Assembly (NCBI GenBank): GCA_017523605.1
Contig: JAFWVZ010000089.1
Location: 1 to 19,438 of the forward strand
Reading direction: 5' to 3'
DNA from: Bacillota bacterium
Lineage (GTDB): Bacteria; Bacillota; Clostridia; Peptostreptococcales; Anaerovoracaceae
DNA: 19,438 nt
Shown here: piece by piece, positions 1 to 7,371 of the stretch
Layout of the letters: each line of letters begins with the position of its first letter
Numbering within the stretch: position 1 is the stretch's first letter
Program-made: the position numbers and the translations under genes
Notes under the pieces: generated by a model
The model's database searches: none
Seen by the model: only the letters and a program-made list of their open reading frames with translations
What the model was told of the DNA's origin: nothing

Positions 1-737
1 ACATACAGCGCGGTTCGTTCGTAGCTATAGTAGGAAGCAACGGTTCCGGCAAGTCCACGCTTGCAAAGCACATGAACGCTCTGCTGCTGCCTACGTCCGG
101 AAGCGTCCTTATAGAGGGCGTGGATACGGTCACGGCTTCGGACGAAGCCCCCTGGGAGATACGCAAGAAGATAGGAATGGTCTTCCAGAACCCGGACAAC
201 CAGCTGGTGTCTTCCATCGTAGAGGACGACGTTGCGTTCGGCCCGGAGAACATAGGCATGCCTCCGGAAGAGATACGCCGTAGGGTGGACGAGTCCCTTA
301 AGATGGTGGACATGTACGAGCACCGCAAGAAAGGCCCGCATCTGCTGTCCGGCGGACAGAAGCAGCGCGTCGCCATAGCGGGCGTTGTAGCCATGGATCC
401 GGACTGCGTGGTGTTCGATGAGCCCACGGCAATGCTGGATCCCAGAGGACGCAGGGAGATAATGGCTATAATCCGCAAGCTCCACGACCAGGGCGATACC
501 GTAATACTGATCACACACTTCATGGAAGAAGCCGCGGAGGCGGAACGCATTATAGTAATGGACCACGGCAAGGTAGCCGCGGACGGAGCTCCGGAGGAAA
601 TATTCTCCAAGGAGGATCTGGGCGTGCTTAACGTGCCGTTTGCGGTAAGCCTTTCGGCAAAGCTGCGTGAGAGCGGATTCGACATACCCGCAGGAACAGT
701 AACAGAAGAAAAACTCGCGGAGTTTTTATGCAGATAA
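1..737 (+). CDS. ecfA1: ECF transporter ATPase EcfA1, 5' end cut by window
   Basis: This is one of the two cytoplasmic ATPases that drive energy-coupling-factor vitamin/cofactor import. The reading frame is open from base 3 and the start codon lies upstream of the window. The Walker A motif GSNGSGKST sits at bases 33-59, so an ATG at base 72 cannot be the true start. Next come the Q-loop region (VFQNPDNQL), the signature LSGGQKQR, the Walker B/D-loop segment (VVFDEPTAMLDP) and the H-loop (LITHF). The C-terminal tail after the nucleotide-binding domain is typical of EcfA1. The stop overlaps the next start by 10 bp (728-737), which implies translational coupling to ecfA2. In Bacillota this gene usually follows rplQ, so ribosomal-protein genes may lie upstream; that is inference. 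The A1 rather than A2 role is inferred from its first position and motif flavour. Confidence 0.93.
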   Translation, partial: IQRGSFVAIVGSNGSGKSTLAKHMNALLLPTSGSVLIEGVDTVTASDEAPWEIRKKIGMVFQNPDNQLVSSIVEDDVAFGPENIGMPPEEIRRRVDESLKMVDMYEHRKKGPHLLSGGQKQRVAIAGVVAMDPDCVVFDEPTAMLDPRGRREIMAIIRKLHDQGDTVILITHFMEEAAEAERIIVMDHGKVAADGAPEEIFSKEDLGVLNVPFAVSLSAKLRESGFDIPAGTVTEEKLAEFLCR

Positions 738-1609
738 ACGTAGAGAACCTAAGCAAAACTTTCAGTCCCGGAATGCCTTACGAGACCAGAGCCTTAAGCA
801 ATATCAACTGCGAGATAGGCGACGGCGAGTTCGTGGCTATAATAGGTCACACCGGCTCCGGCAAGACCACGCTGGTCCAGCACATAGCCGGACTGGTGCA
901 GCCGGACGAGGGCAGGGTGGTAGCCACCCTTAAGGACGGGACTCAGACGGTAATAAGCGAAAAGGGCAAGGCCGCCTTTGCGGTAAGACGCAGGGTCGGC
1001 ATAGTTTTCCAATACCCGGAATACCAGCTCTTCGAGGAGACCGTGCTTAAGGACGTGTGCTTCGGCCCCAAGAACCAGGGGCTGGATCAGGCAGCGCAGG
1101 AGGAAAGGGCGCGCGACGCTCTTCGCCTTGTAGGCCTGGATCCGGACGCTGTGGGAGAGTCTTCTCCGTTCGAACTTTCCGGAGGCCAGAAGCGCAGGGT
1201 AGCCATCGCCGGAGTCCTTGCGGTGGATCCGGAGATGCTCATCCTGGACGAGCCTACGGCAGGTCTGGACCCCAAGGGCCACGATGACATACTGGAGATG
1301 ATAGACCGCATAAGGGCCGAAAGATCGCTCTCCATAGTGCTCGTATCGCACAACATGGACGACGTAGCCAAGTACGCGGACAAGGTGATCGTTATGAACA
1401 GCGGCACCGTAGTAATGGAGGGTACGCCGGAGTACGTATACTGCGAAAGAGGCAGCGAGCTTAAGGAGATAGGTCTGGATCTTCCGGCAGGCCCGGCGTT
1501 CCTGGAAAAGCTCAGGGAAGGCGGTCTGGATGTGGACATCCGCAGACTCACCTTCGAGGAAACGGCCGAAGAGATAGTAAAAGCGCTGAACAAAAAAGCC
1601 GGAAAGTGA
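728..1609 (+). CDS. ecfA2: ECF transporter ATPase EcfA2
   Basis: This is the second ATPase of the ECF module, which pairs with EcfA1 and docks on EcfT under the membrane. The N-terminal region (MPYETRAL, then GEFVAIIGHTGSGKTT) is characteristic of EcfA2. Walker A is at residues 40-48, the Q-loop glutamine at 95 (VFQYPEYQLF), the signature LSGGQ at 150-154, Walker B with D174/E175, and the switch histidine at about 208. The length of 293 aa is normal for the family and every catalytic element is present. The ATG at 728 lies inside the end of ecfA1, and ecfT follows 19 bp after the stop, so the three genes form one operon. No substrate-specific S component is encoded nearby, so the transported vitamin cannot be named. 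Confidence 0.95.
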   Translation: MQINVENLSKTFSPGMPYETRALSNINCEIGDGEFVAIIGHTGSGKTTLVQHIAGLVQPDEGRVVATLKDGTQTVISEKGKAAFAVRRRVGIVFQYPEYQLFEETVLKDVCFGPKNQGLDQAAQEERARDALRLVGLDPDAVGESSPFELSGGQKRRVAIAGVLAVDPEMLILDEPTAGLDPKGHDDILEMIDRIRAERSLSIVLVSHNMDDVAKYADKVIVMNSGTVVMEGTPEYVYCERGSELKEIGLDLPAGPAFLEKLREGGLDVDIRRLTFEETAEEIVKALNKKAGK

Positions 1610-1628
1610 TCCCGGCATCAGGGTATAA

Positions 1629-2441
1629 ATGGCAGTAAGAGACATTACATTAGGACAGTATTATCCCGGAGATTCCAGCATCCACAGGCTGGATCCCAGA
1701 GTAAAGATCGTATGCGCACTCGTATATCTGGTGTCGCTTTTTGTGGTAAAGTCTTTCTGGGCTTTCGGTCTTTGCATACTGTTCCTTGCCGCTGTAATAA
1801 TCCTGTCCGGAGTTCCGTTCAGGTTCATTTCCAAGGGTCTTAAGCCGGTGGTGTTCCTGATAATCATCACCATGCTCATAAACATCCTGTTCGTCAGGAC
1901 AGGCGATCCAATTTTAACGATCGGCAAGTTCTACATCACAAACGAAGGCGTATACAGGGCACTGTTCATGGGCCTTAGGCTGGTGCTTCTGATCTTCGGA
2001 TCGTCCATGCTAACACTTACCACCAAGCCCATAGAGCTTACGGACGGCATGGAAAAACTGCTGTCCCCGCTGTCCAGGATAGGTCTTCCGGCGCACGAGC
2101 TTGCCATGATGATGACCATAGCTCTGCGTTTCATACCTACGCTTCTGGACGAGACCGACAAGATAATGAAGGCCCAGACTGCAAGAGGCGCGGATTTCGA
2201 GAACGGCAACCTTAAGGAGAAGGCCAAGGCCCTTATCCCGCTGCTGGTGCCTCTGTTCGTATCCGCGTTCCGCATTGCCGGCGACCTGGCCATGGCCATG
2301 GAAGCCCGCTGCTACCACGGAGGCAAAGGCCGCACCAGACTCCACCAGATGAAGCTCGGAAAGGTGGACGCCCGGGGCATAATAATCATGGCCGTATACC
2401 TTGGGCTGGTAATAGCTTCAAGGTACGTAAACTTCTTCTAG
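1629..2441 (+). CDS. ecfT: ECF transporter transmembrane protein EcfT
   Basis: This is the integral membrane scaffold that couples the EcfA ATPases to interchangeable S components. It has 270 aa with hydrophobic segments near residues 26-61, 71-90, 112-131 and 250-268. Two conserved arginine-containing coupling motifs are visible in the C-terminal half: ARG at 185-187 and ARC at 226-228, with C replacing the commoner G in the second. The opening (LGQYYPGDSSIHRLDPRVKI) is typical of EcfT. The ribosome binding site is weak (CAGGG about 9 bp before the ATG), consistent with coupling to ecfA2. The last 24 bp overlap the 3' end of the convergent A24 peptidase gene. No hairpin terminator is visible after the stop. 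Confidence 0.94.
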   Translation: MAVRDITLGQYYPGDSSIHRLDPRVKIVCALVYLVSLFVVKSFWAFGLCILFLAAVIILSGVPFRFISKGLKPVVFLIIITMLINILFVRTGDPILTIGKFYITNEGVYRALFMGLRLVLLIFGSSMLTLTTKPIELTDGMEKLLSPLSRIGLPAHELAMMMTIALRFIPTLLDETDKIMKAQTARGADFENGNLKEKAKALIPLLVPLFVSAFRIAGDLAMAMEARCYHGGKGRTRLHQMKLGKVDARGIIIMAVYLGLVIASRYVNFF

Positions 2442-2855
2442 CAGAAGCAATGCGTAGCCGGCAGCAATGAAGGGCGCGAACGGTATCTCGGTCCTGGCGC
2501 CGGCCTTCCTGAATATAAGAAGGGCCGCCGCAGCCGCACCGGACAGAAGTCCCGAGGCAGCAAGCAGGCGGAAGCAGTCCAAAGCTCCCAGCATCAGAGC
2601 CAGTATGCTGAGGAGCTTTATGTCTCCCATGCCTATGGGAACAGGGCTTTTCAAGACGATGCACAAAGCCCGCAGGGCAAGATAGACAGCCCATACGCAG
2701 GCTGCAGCCGAAGCGTTCTGCATAAGCGTGTCCGGTGGCGTGCATATTACGGCAGTCCCCAGAAGCAGAACGCACGGCAGGGTGGGGATCTCCAGTCTGG
2801 CCGCGTCGTAAACGGCCGTTGCAGTAAGCGCTGATAAACAAAAAAGACGAAACAT
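2418..2855 (-). CDS. Small A24-family prepilin peptidase-like protein (orphan)
   Basis: This is probably a membrane aspartic peptidase of the A24 family, which cleaves prepilin-type leader peptides at the inner face of the membrane. The 145-aa protein carries both catalytic aspartates in the usual context: D17 in YDAARLEIP, matching the family D-x-R-x-x-x-IP pattern, and D78 in the GMGD motif (residues 75-78) followed by IKLL. The late FAPFIAAG segment also fits. The N-terminal methyltransferase domain of full-length PilD is absent, so it resembles the short CpaA/TadV-type enzymes. An excellent Shine-Dalgarno (AAGGAGG) precedes the ATG at 2855. It is convergent to ecfT with overlapping 3' ends and divergent from the MATE gene. 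No pilin or secretion ATPase gene lies in the window, so its substrate is unknown. Confidence 0.82.
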   Translation of the reverse strand: MFRLFCLSALTATAVYDAARLEIPTLPCVLLLGTAVICTPPDTLMQNASAAACVWAVYLALRALCIVLKSPVPIGMGDIKLLSILALMLGALDCFRLLAASGLLSGAAAAALLIFRKAGARTEIPFAPFIAAGYALLLLEEVYVP

Positions 2856-2910
2856 GCTGCCTCCTTAAGGCAATGATCCGTCAGTCCGATACTACCGCAG
2901 GCAGGTACCA

Positions 2911-4299
2911 ATGTCAACACCGGAAGAAAGAAAAAGAACAGGCACGTCGCGCACGGACGTGGACATGACGCAGGGAAGCATTTACAGGCACATCCTGATG
3001 TTTGCTCTGCCTCTTCTTGTCGGAAACTTCTTCCAGCAGCTCTACAACACCGTCGATACCTGGGTCCTGGGCAATTATGTAAGCAAGGAAGCTTTTGCCG
3101 CGGTCGGCACCATAGCGCCGGTCTTCAACCTGGTCGTAAACACGTTCATAGGACTCTCGAACGGAGCGGGCGTGGTCATCTCCCAGTATTACGGCGCCGG
3201 AAACGTAAAGCAGGTTAGGCGATCCGTCCATACGTCAATGGTGATGGCAGCTATCGCCTCCGTGTTCTTTACAGTCTTCGGGCTCACCATGAAGGATACT
3301 CTCATCGGGTTCATGAAGCCCAGCCCCGAGATGCTGCCGCACGCCCGGGAGTACATAGGGATAATATTCTGCTTCCTTACGTTCCAGATCTTCTACAACG
3401 TAGCATCATCCATACTCAGGGCAGTGGGCGATTCCAGAAGACCTTTCTATTTTCTGATCGTAGCGTGCGTTACGAACATCATCCTGGACCTTTTCTTTGT
3501 GCTTAAGCTGGACATGGGAGTAAAGGGCGTAGCCTATGCAACGGTCATCGCGCAGGGCCTTTCCGCAGCTCTCGCGGTATACACGCTGTTTACGATAGAC
3601 TCGTGCGTAAAGCTGTCGCTCAAGGAGCTCTGCTTCGACATTCCCATCATAAAAAAGGTGCTTAAGATAGGCATACCCGGAGCGATCCAGGTCGCCATGG
3701 TCAACTTCTCCAACCTGTTCGTTACTTCGTACATAAACTATTTCGGAACGGACTTTTCCAGCGGTTACAGTGCGTATTTCAAGTCCGAGCTCATATTATT
3801 CATGCCGCAGCAGTCAATATCGCTGGCTACCACCACATTCGTGGGGCAGAACTTCGGCGCCGGCAACATGGAACGGGCAAAGCAAGGCGTTAGGGCGTCC
3901 ATGGTGCTATGCCTTATACCTACGGTCGTGCTCGGAGCGCTGATGATGGTATTCGCCCCGGAGATAACCGCTTTCTTTAACAGCGACCCGGCAGTAATGG
4001 CTTACGGCGCGGTGTGCATAAGGTTCATAACGCCGTTCTATCTCATTCACATACTCATAATGATCCATACCGCTGCGCTCAGAGGGACGGGAGACACTCT
4101 GGTCCCGATGATAATAATGGTCGGATGCTTCGTCTTCCTGCGCCAGATCTATCTGTACGTGATGACGAATTACATCGTAAACACTCCTGTTTCCGTGCTG
4201 GCCAGCTATCCGGCAGGATGGGTCGTGGGAACGGTCCTGAATGCGGTCAGATACAAACGCATGGATTTTTCAGCAAGATTTGCCAAACTGCGGGATTAG
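2911..4299 (+). CDS. MATE family multidrug/cation efflux protein
   Basis: This encodes a 462-aa polytopic membrane exporter of the MATE family, which expels drugs or metabolites using a Na+ or H+ gradient. The start of the membrane domain (GSIYRHILMFALPLLVGN, then FQQLYNTVDTWVLGNYV) is the classic signature of the clostridial/DinF-like branch. About twelve hydrophobic segments in two pseudo-repeated halves can be traced; the second half begins near VLKIGIPGAIQVAMVN. Length is normal. The ATG at 2911 has only a weak ribosome binding site (AGG about 9-11 bp upstream); an in-frame ATG at 2965 directly before TQGSIYRH is a possible alternative that would remove an 18-residue polar leader. The substrate cannot be predicted. 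It is divergent from the A24 gene, with 55 bp between the two starts. Confidence 0.92.
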   Translation: MSTPEERKRTGTSRTDVDMTQGSIYRHILMFALPLLVGNFFQQLYNTVDTWVLGNYVSKEAFAAVGTIAPVFNLVVNTFIGLSNGAGVVISQYYGAGNVKQVRRSVHTSMVMAAIASVFFTVFGLTMKDTLIGFMKPSPEMLPHAREYIGIIFCFLTFQIFYNVASSILRAVGDSRRPFYFLIVACVTNIILDLFFVLKLDMGVKGVAYATVIAQGLSAALAVYTLFTIDSCVKLSLKELCFDIPIIKKVLKIGIPGAIQVAMVNFSNLFVTSYINYFGTDFSSGYSAYFKSELILFMPQQSISLATTTFVGQNFGAGNMERAKQGVRASMVLCLIPTVVLGALMMVFAPEITAFFNSDPAVMAYGAVCIRFITPFYLIHILIMIHTAALRGTGDTLVPMIIMVGCFVFLRQIYLYVMTNYIVNTPVSVLASYPAGWVVGTVLNAVRYKRMDFSARFAKLRD

Positions 4300-4308
4300 T
4301 AGTATAAT
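4280..4308 (+). promoter_or_regulatory. Near-consensus sigma-A promoter
   Basis: A -35 element TTGCCA (4280-4285) and a -10 element TATAAT (4303-4308) are separated by 17 bp, differing from the housekeeping consensus by one base. The element overlaps the last codons of the MATE gene and predicts a start near 4315 with a leader of about 40 nt. It would drive the gene starting at 4357 and probably the one at 5119. A second TATAAT at 4313-4318 lacks a matching -35. Confidence 0.72.
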
Positions 4309-4356
4309 CAAATATAATTGGGATAATATTGAGCATCGTTGCATAAAGGGGGAACC

Positions 4357-5052
4357 ATGCTTAAGAAGATCAGGGATTTCATCTACGATATAAACGACAT
4401 ATTCGTAGCCATAATAATACTTCTGGCGGCGGCCGGAATAATAATCTGGAGATCCACGGCAATAATGGCTTATCCGGATTATCTGGCTGCTAAGAATCCG
4501 CCGTCCAACTCCGCAAACGTGGATTTCAGCGGCATAGATCTTACGCCGGAAAACGTTGAGAACATTACTCAGAACTTAGAGATAATAGATCCGGTGGATC
4601 CGGACCCGAACGCGCAGACGGATCCCAACCAGGGCGGCACGGAAGATCCGAACGCACCGGCCGATCCCACCCAGGGCGGCACGGAAGACCCGAATGCTCC
4701 TGCCGGTCCCAGCCAGGGCGGCACGGAAGATCCGAATGCTCCTGCCGGTCCCAACCAGGGCGGTACGGAAGATCCGAACGCGCCTGCCGATCCCAACCAG
4801 GGCGGAGAGCAGCAGCCCCAGACCGGCACCGTAACGGCTACGATCTTTGTCGACACTTGGGGAAACGGGGAAAGGTGGCCTAAGATCGCCGATAAACTGG
4901 CTCAGGCAGGTCTTATACCAAAAGAAGAGACCGATGAATTTGTAGAAACGGTAAATAAGCTAGGCTATGCCGGAAAGCTTCAGCCCGGAACCTATGAACT
5001 TACAAATACATCCTACGAGGATATGATCAAGGTCATTTGCCGTATCAAATGA
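4357..5052 (+). CDS. Membrane-anchored protein with tandem repeats and MltG-like C-terminal module
   Basis: This is not a recognised named gene. The 231-aa product has a short cytoplasmic start, one hydrophobic segment at about residues 15-38, a polar linker, four 14-residue repeats rich in D/N/P/G (residues 89-144) and a compact C-terminal module (about 157-231). That module (IFVDTW..., ADKLAQAGLI, then QPGTYEL near residue 209) resembles the LysM-like region that precedes the catalytic domain in MltG/YceG lytic transglycosylases, but the catalytic domain itself is missing. I infer an extracytoplasmic peptidoglycan- or envelope-associated role with a flexible spacer. The start at 4357 was chosen because AAAGGGGG lies just upstream; a TTG at 4339 is also in frame but would bury that ribosome binding site. 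It has its own promoter at 4280-4308. Confidence 0.8.
   Translation: MLKKIRDFIYDINDIFVAIIILLAAAGIIIWRSTAIMAYPDYLAAKNPPSNSANVDFSGIDLTPENVENITQNLEIIDPVDPDPNAQTDPNQGGTEDPNAPADPTQGGTEDPNAPAGPSQGGTEDPNAPAGPNQGGTEDPNAPADPNQGGEQQPQTGTVTATIFVDTWGNGERWPKIADKLAQAGLIPKEETDEFVETVNKLGYAGKLQPGTYELTNTSYEDMIKVICRIK
4621..4806 (+). repeat. Four-and-a-half tandem 42-bp in-frame repeats
   Basis: Direct repeats of 42 bp occupy 4621-4662, 4663-4704, 4705-4746 and 4747-4788, with a partial fifth copy at 4789-4806. Each encodes 14 residues of the form (D/G)P(N/T/S)QGGTEDPNAPA. Copies differ at only a few positions. A degenerate partial unit precedes them at about 4588-4620. The period is a multiple of three, so copy-number change would alter linker length without a frameshift. 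Confidence 0.95.
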
Positions 5053-5118
5053 TAAAACCATTGATCCCAACGGCTGCATGATTTGTATCGCAGTTGAAAT
5101 AATCAAGAGCATCACACA

Positions 5119-6117
5119 ATGAGAAAAGACAAAGAACAACTCAATAACGGGGCAGCGCCGGAAAAGAAGAAGTTCATGAAGTCCGTCGCGTCCTGGTTCG
5201 TAGAGGAAGAAGACGATCAGGAACCGGACGTACCTCAGGATCAGGACTATTCAGAAGTTCCTGAGTATGCGCCGGAAGCGGATCAGCCTGCTTACGAAGC
5301 CGCTGCGCACACTGCTCCGGCAGCTTACGAAGCCGCTCAGGAGGCCGCAGAAGAGCCTCAGCCGCGCGAAAAAGCCAAAAAGGATAAGAAGTCCAAGGGC
5401 AAGAAAAAAAGCGCTGAAAACGGCGCTGACAAGCCGGAGAAGAAAAGACGCAGGATCCCCGGAATACTCATATTCCTGATCATAATCGTCGTCATCGCAG
5501 CCGCTATGTACATCCACATTACTACGGACATCCACGACAAGAACACGGAGAACCGCGGCACGGTAATAGGCAGCGCTTACTGCTACTACATAGAAAGCAA
5601 GGATCAGGTCGTTAAATACAGCACCAGCAGCGGACCCAAGGTTGTTAAGAACACGGACGAGGAGTTCGAAAAGCTGATGAGCAAGCTCAATCCCGCGGAC
5701 CGTTCTGCCGAAAGGTACGAATACGCGGACGAAGTTGCCGCCGTGATCGGCGCCGGATTCGACAAGTCCAGCTACCAGTTCATAGATTACGCAAGCAAGT
5801 GCGTGCTCTTCTCGTACCCGAACAAAGGCGTTCCCGCGCTGTGGCTCTACAACGAAAAGTACGGCACTGCCGAGCCTGTCGTAACAGGCGCCAACATCCG
5901 CGGCATAGCCTTCGGAAACTTCATAATCTACGCAAGGGACGACGACCAGAACAAGACTGTGTGCTACAGAGTAAGCACCAGCTACAGCGGACAGATCCTG
6001 TCCGTGGACGAGTTCCGCACGGTATCCAAGAGTCCTGTAACGTTCTGGTCCTCCACCTTCTGGGATCTTGTAAGAGGTCTGGTAAGAGGCCTTAAGGCTT
6101 CCACCGACAGCAGGTAG
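5119..6117 (+). CDS. Unknown single-pass membrane protein with charged N-terminal tail
   Basis: I do not recognise this family. The 332-aa protein begins with a long cytoplasmic, highly charged and low-complexity region (residues 1-112). It is acidic to about residue 80, contains two AYEAA segments, and is then strongly basic (KAKKDKKSKGKKK). A single hydrophobic segment lies at about 114-131 and an extracytoplasmic domain of about 190 residues follows. That domain alternates short beta-like stretches (GSAYCYYIES, CVLFSYPNKGVPALWLYNEKYG, IRGIAFGNFIIYARDDD), suggestive of a small beta-propeller-like or DPP-type fold, but this is inference. An amphipathic tail (FWDLVRGLVRGL) closes the protein. 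Only 66 bp separate it from the preceding membrane-anchored gene, so both probably share a transcript ending at the terminator at 6151. The ribosome binding site before the ATG at 5119 is weak (AAGAG). Confidence 0.82.
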   Translation: MRKDKEQLNNGAAPEKKKFMKSVASWFVEEEDDQEPDVPQDQDYSEVPEYAPEADQPAYEAAAHTAPAAYEAAQEAAEEPQPREKAKKDKKSKGKKKSAENGADKPEKKRRRIPGILIFLIIIVVIAAAMYIHITTDIHDKNTENRGTVIGSAYCYYIESKDQVVKYSTSSGPKVVKNTDEEFEKLMSKLNPADRSAERYEYADEVAAVIGAGFDKSSYQFIDYASKCVLFSYPNKGVPALWLYNEKYGTAEPVVTGANIRGIAFGNFIIYARDDDQNKTVCYRVSTSYSGQILSVDEFRTVSKSPVTFWSSTFWDLVRGLVRGLKASTDSR

Positions 6118-6150
6118 GATGCCCGCCGGATCAAAAGCAAATAAATGAAT

Positions 6151-6181
6151 GGCCCCGCGTTTTACCGCGGGGCCTTGTTTT
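6151..6181 (+). terminator. Rho-independent terminator after the 5119 gene
   Basis: A perfect 9-bp stem GGCCCCGCG (6151-6159) / CGCGGGGCC (6166-6174) with a 6-nt loop is followed by TTGTTTT. It lies 33 bp after the stop of the unknown membrane-protein gene. Confidence 0.93.
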
Positions 6182-6186
6182 ACAAC

Positions 6187-6223
6187 AAAGCCCCGGAGCA
6201 TAAGCGCCGGGGCTTTTTGTTTT
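6187..6223. terminator. Second, probably bidirectional terminator
   Basis: A 10-bp stem AAAGCCCCGG (6187-6196) / CCGGGGCTTT (6207-6216) encloses a 10-nt loop and is followed by TTTTTGTTTT on the plus strand. On the minus strand it lies 35 bp past the stop of the ATPase gene at 6252, with a CTTT-GTTGTAAAAC tail. It therefore likely serves both converging transcription units. Confidence 0.85.
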
Positions 6224-6251
6224 GTCTTATCGGCGGTCCGTCGGCTCAGCC

Positions 6252-7370
6252 TTACAGCTTTACGCAGCCCTTGCCGATATTCTTTTCGCTCTTCTTGTCG
6301 AAGAGTATTATGCCGTCTCCGTAGATCTGGTAATCGATCTGCGAGTTCAGGTCGTAGTCCACGCTTCCGAACTCCACGGAAGTAAGCATCGTTCCGTCCG
6401 GAGCTTCAAGTTTTACCGTGGTCTCCATGCCTGCGGGCAGGGTAGCGTAGACCTTGGCTTTATGTGATCCGCTCTTAAGACGCAGGAACTCCGGCCTTAC
6501 TCCCAGAACGGCGTTGGCCTCGCCTTCCGCAAGTTCTCCCAGAGGATCCTTGCTTTCGAATACCATCTTGCTTCCGAGGGCATCAAGCTCCGCGTGGGTG
6601 TCATCTACCTTCCTGGCGGTCGCCTGGATGAAGTTCATGGTCGGGTTTCCTACGAAGTCCGCGGTAAACAGGTTAGCCGGGTCTTTGTAGACGGTCAGCG
6701 GCGGATCGTACTGCTGCATTATTCCTGTCTTCATGAGGCATACCCTTGTAGCCAGAGTCATAGCTTCCAGCTGGTCGTGGGTAACGTATACGAAGGTGGA
6801 ATCCGTGTCCGCGTGCAGACGCTTAAGCTCCGTCCTCATCTCCAGACGCAGCTTGGCGTCCAGGTTGGAAAGAGGCTCGTCCATGAACAGTACCTTGGGT
6901 TTTGGAGCCAGGGTCCTTGCTATGGCTACACGCTGCTGCTGTCCGCCGGAGAGCTCGCTGGGATAGCGCTTCTCAAACTGCTCTATCTTGAGCATCGCCA
7001 GCATCTCGTCCACTCTCTTTCGTATGTCTTCCTTGGACCATTTAAGGTTCTCAAGTCCGAAGGCTATGTTCTGGTATACGGTCATGTGCGGCCACAGAGC
7101 ATAGTTCTGGAAGAGGAATCCTATGTCTCTCTTGCCCGGGGAGATGTTTATGCCTTTTGCGGCATCGAATACTACAGTGTCGCCTATGGTTATGCGCCCC
7201 TCGGTAGGGGTCTCGAGACCCGCGATCATTCGCAGAGTAGTCGTCTTTCCGCAGCCGGAAGGGCCGAGAAGGGTTATGAACTCTCTGTCTTCTATGACCA
7301 TATTCAGGTCTTCTACCGCTACGAATTTCTCGAAGCGTTTCGTTACATGTTCAAGTACTATCTTCGGCAT
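6252..7370 (-). CDS. ABC importer ATPase, FbpC/PotA-like (Fe3+/sugar-phosphate/2-AEP superfamily)
   Basis: This is the cytoplasmic ATPase of the importer whose permease and binding protein lie directly upstream. Of its 372 aa, the N-terminal nucleotide-binding domain shows Walker A GPSGCGKTT at 36-44, the Q-loop Q88 (FLFQNYALWPHMTVYQN), signature LSGGQQQR from 140, Walker B LFMDEP with D164/E165, and the switch histidine H198 (VTHDQ). A C-terminal TOBE-type regulatory region follows (LGVRPEFLRL near 290-300, then beta strands). This architecture is shared by CysA, PotA, FbpC and MalK, so ligand cannot be read from it. The ATG at 7370 starts one base after the permease stop, and its ribosome binding site (GGAGG) lies within the last permease codons, so translation is coupled. 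Confidence 0.92.
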   Translation of the reverse strand: MPKIVLEHVTKRFEKFVAVEDLNMVIEDREFITLLGPSGCGKTTTLRMIAGLETPTEGRITIGDTVVFDAAKGINISPGKRDIGFLFQNYALWPHMTVYQNIAFGLENLKWSKEDIRKRVDEMLAMLKIEQFEKRYPSELSGGQQQRVAIARTLAPKPKVLFMDEPLSNLDAKLRLEMRTELKRLHADTDSTFVYVTHDQLEAMTLATRVCLMKTGIMQQYDPPLTVYKDPANLFTADFVGNPTMNFIQATARKVDDTHAELDALGSKMVFESKDPLGELAEGEANAVLGVRPEFLRLKSGSHKAKVYATLPAGMETTVKLEAPDGTMLTSVEFGSVDYDLNSQIDYQIYGDGIILFDKKSEKNIGKGCVKL

Positions 7371-7371
7371 C

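Noticed and set aside
794..1645. 283-codon open frame antisense to ecfA2
   Set aside because: The opposite strand carries all ABC ATPase motifs. The translation is low-complexity and rich in His/Tyr/Arg without family motifs.
4339..4356. Upstream TTG start for the repeat protein
   Set aside because: AAAGGGGG lies between this TTG and the ATG at 4357 at proper spacing for the ATG, and the TTG has no ribosome binding site of its own.
4621..4806. Possible CRISPR-like repeat array
   Set aside because: The units are directly adjacent without spacers, keep the reading frame and encode a regular 14-residue peptide repeat.
5061..5089. Possible separate promoter (TTGATC ... TTGTAT) before the gene at 5119
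   Set aside because: The -10 matches consensus at only three positions; a shared transcript from 4280-4308 is simpler.
5251..6201. 316-codon minus-strand frame opposite the gene at 5119
   Set aside because: It would run through the terminator hairpin, has no start signal, and its Val/Arg/Tyr-rich translation mirrors the opposite gene's codons.
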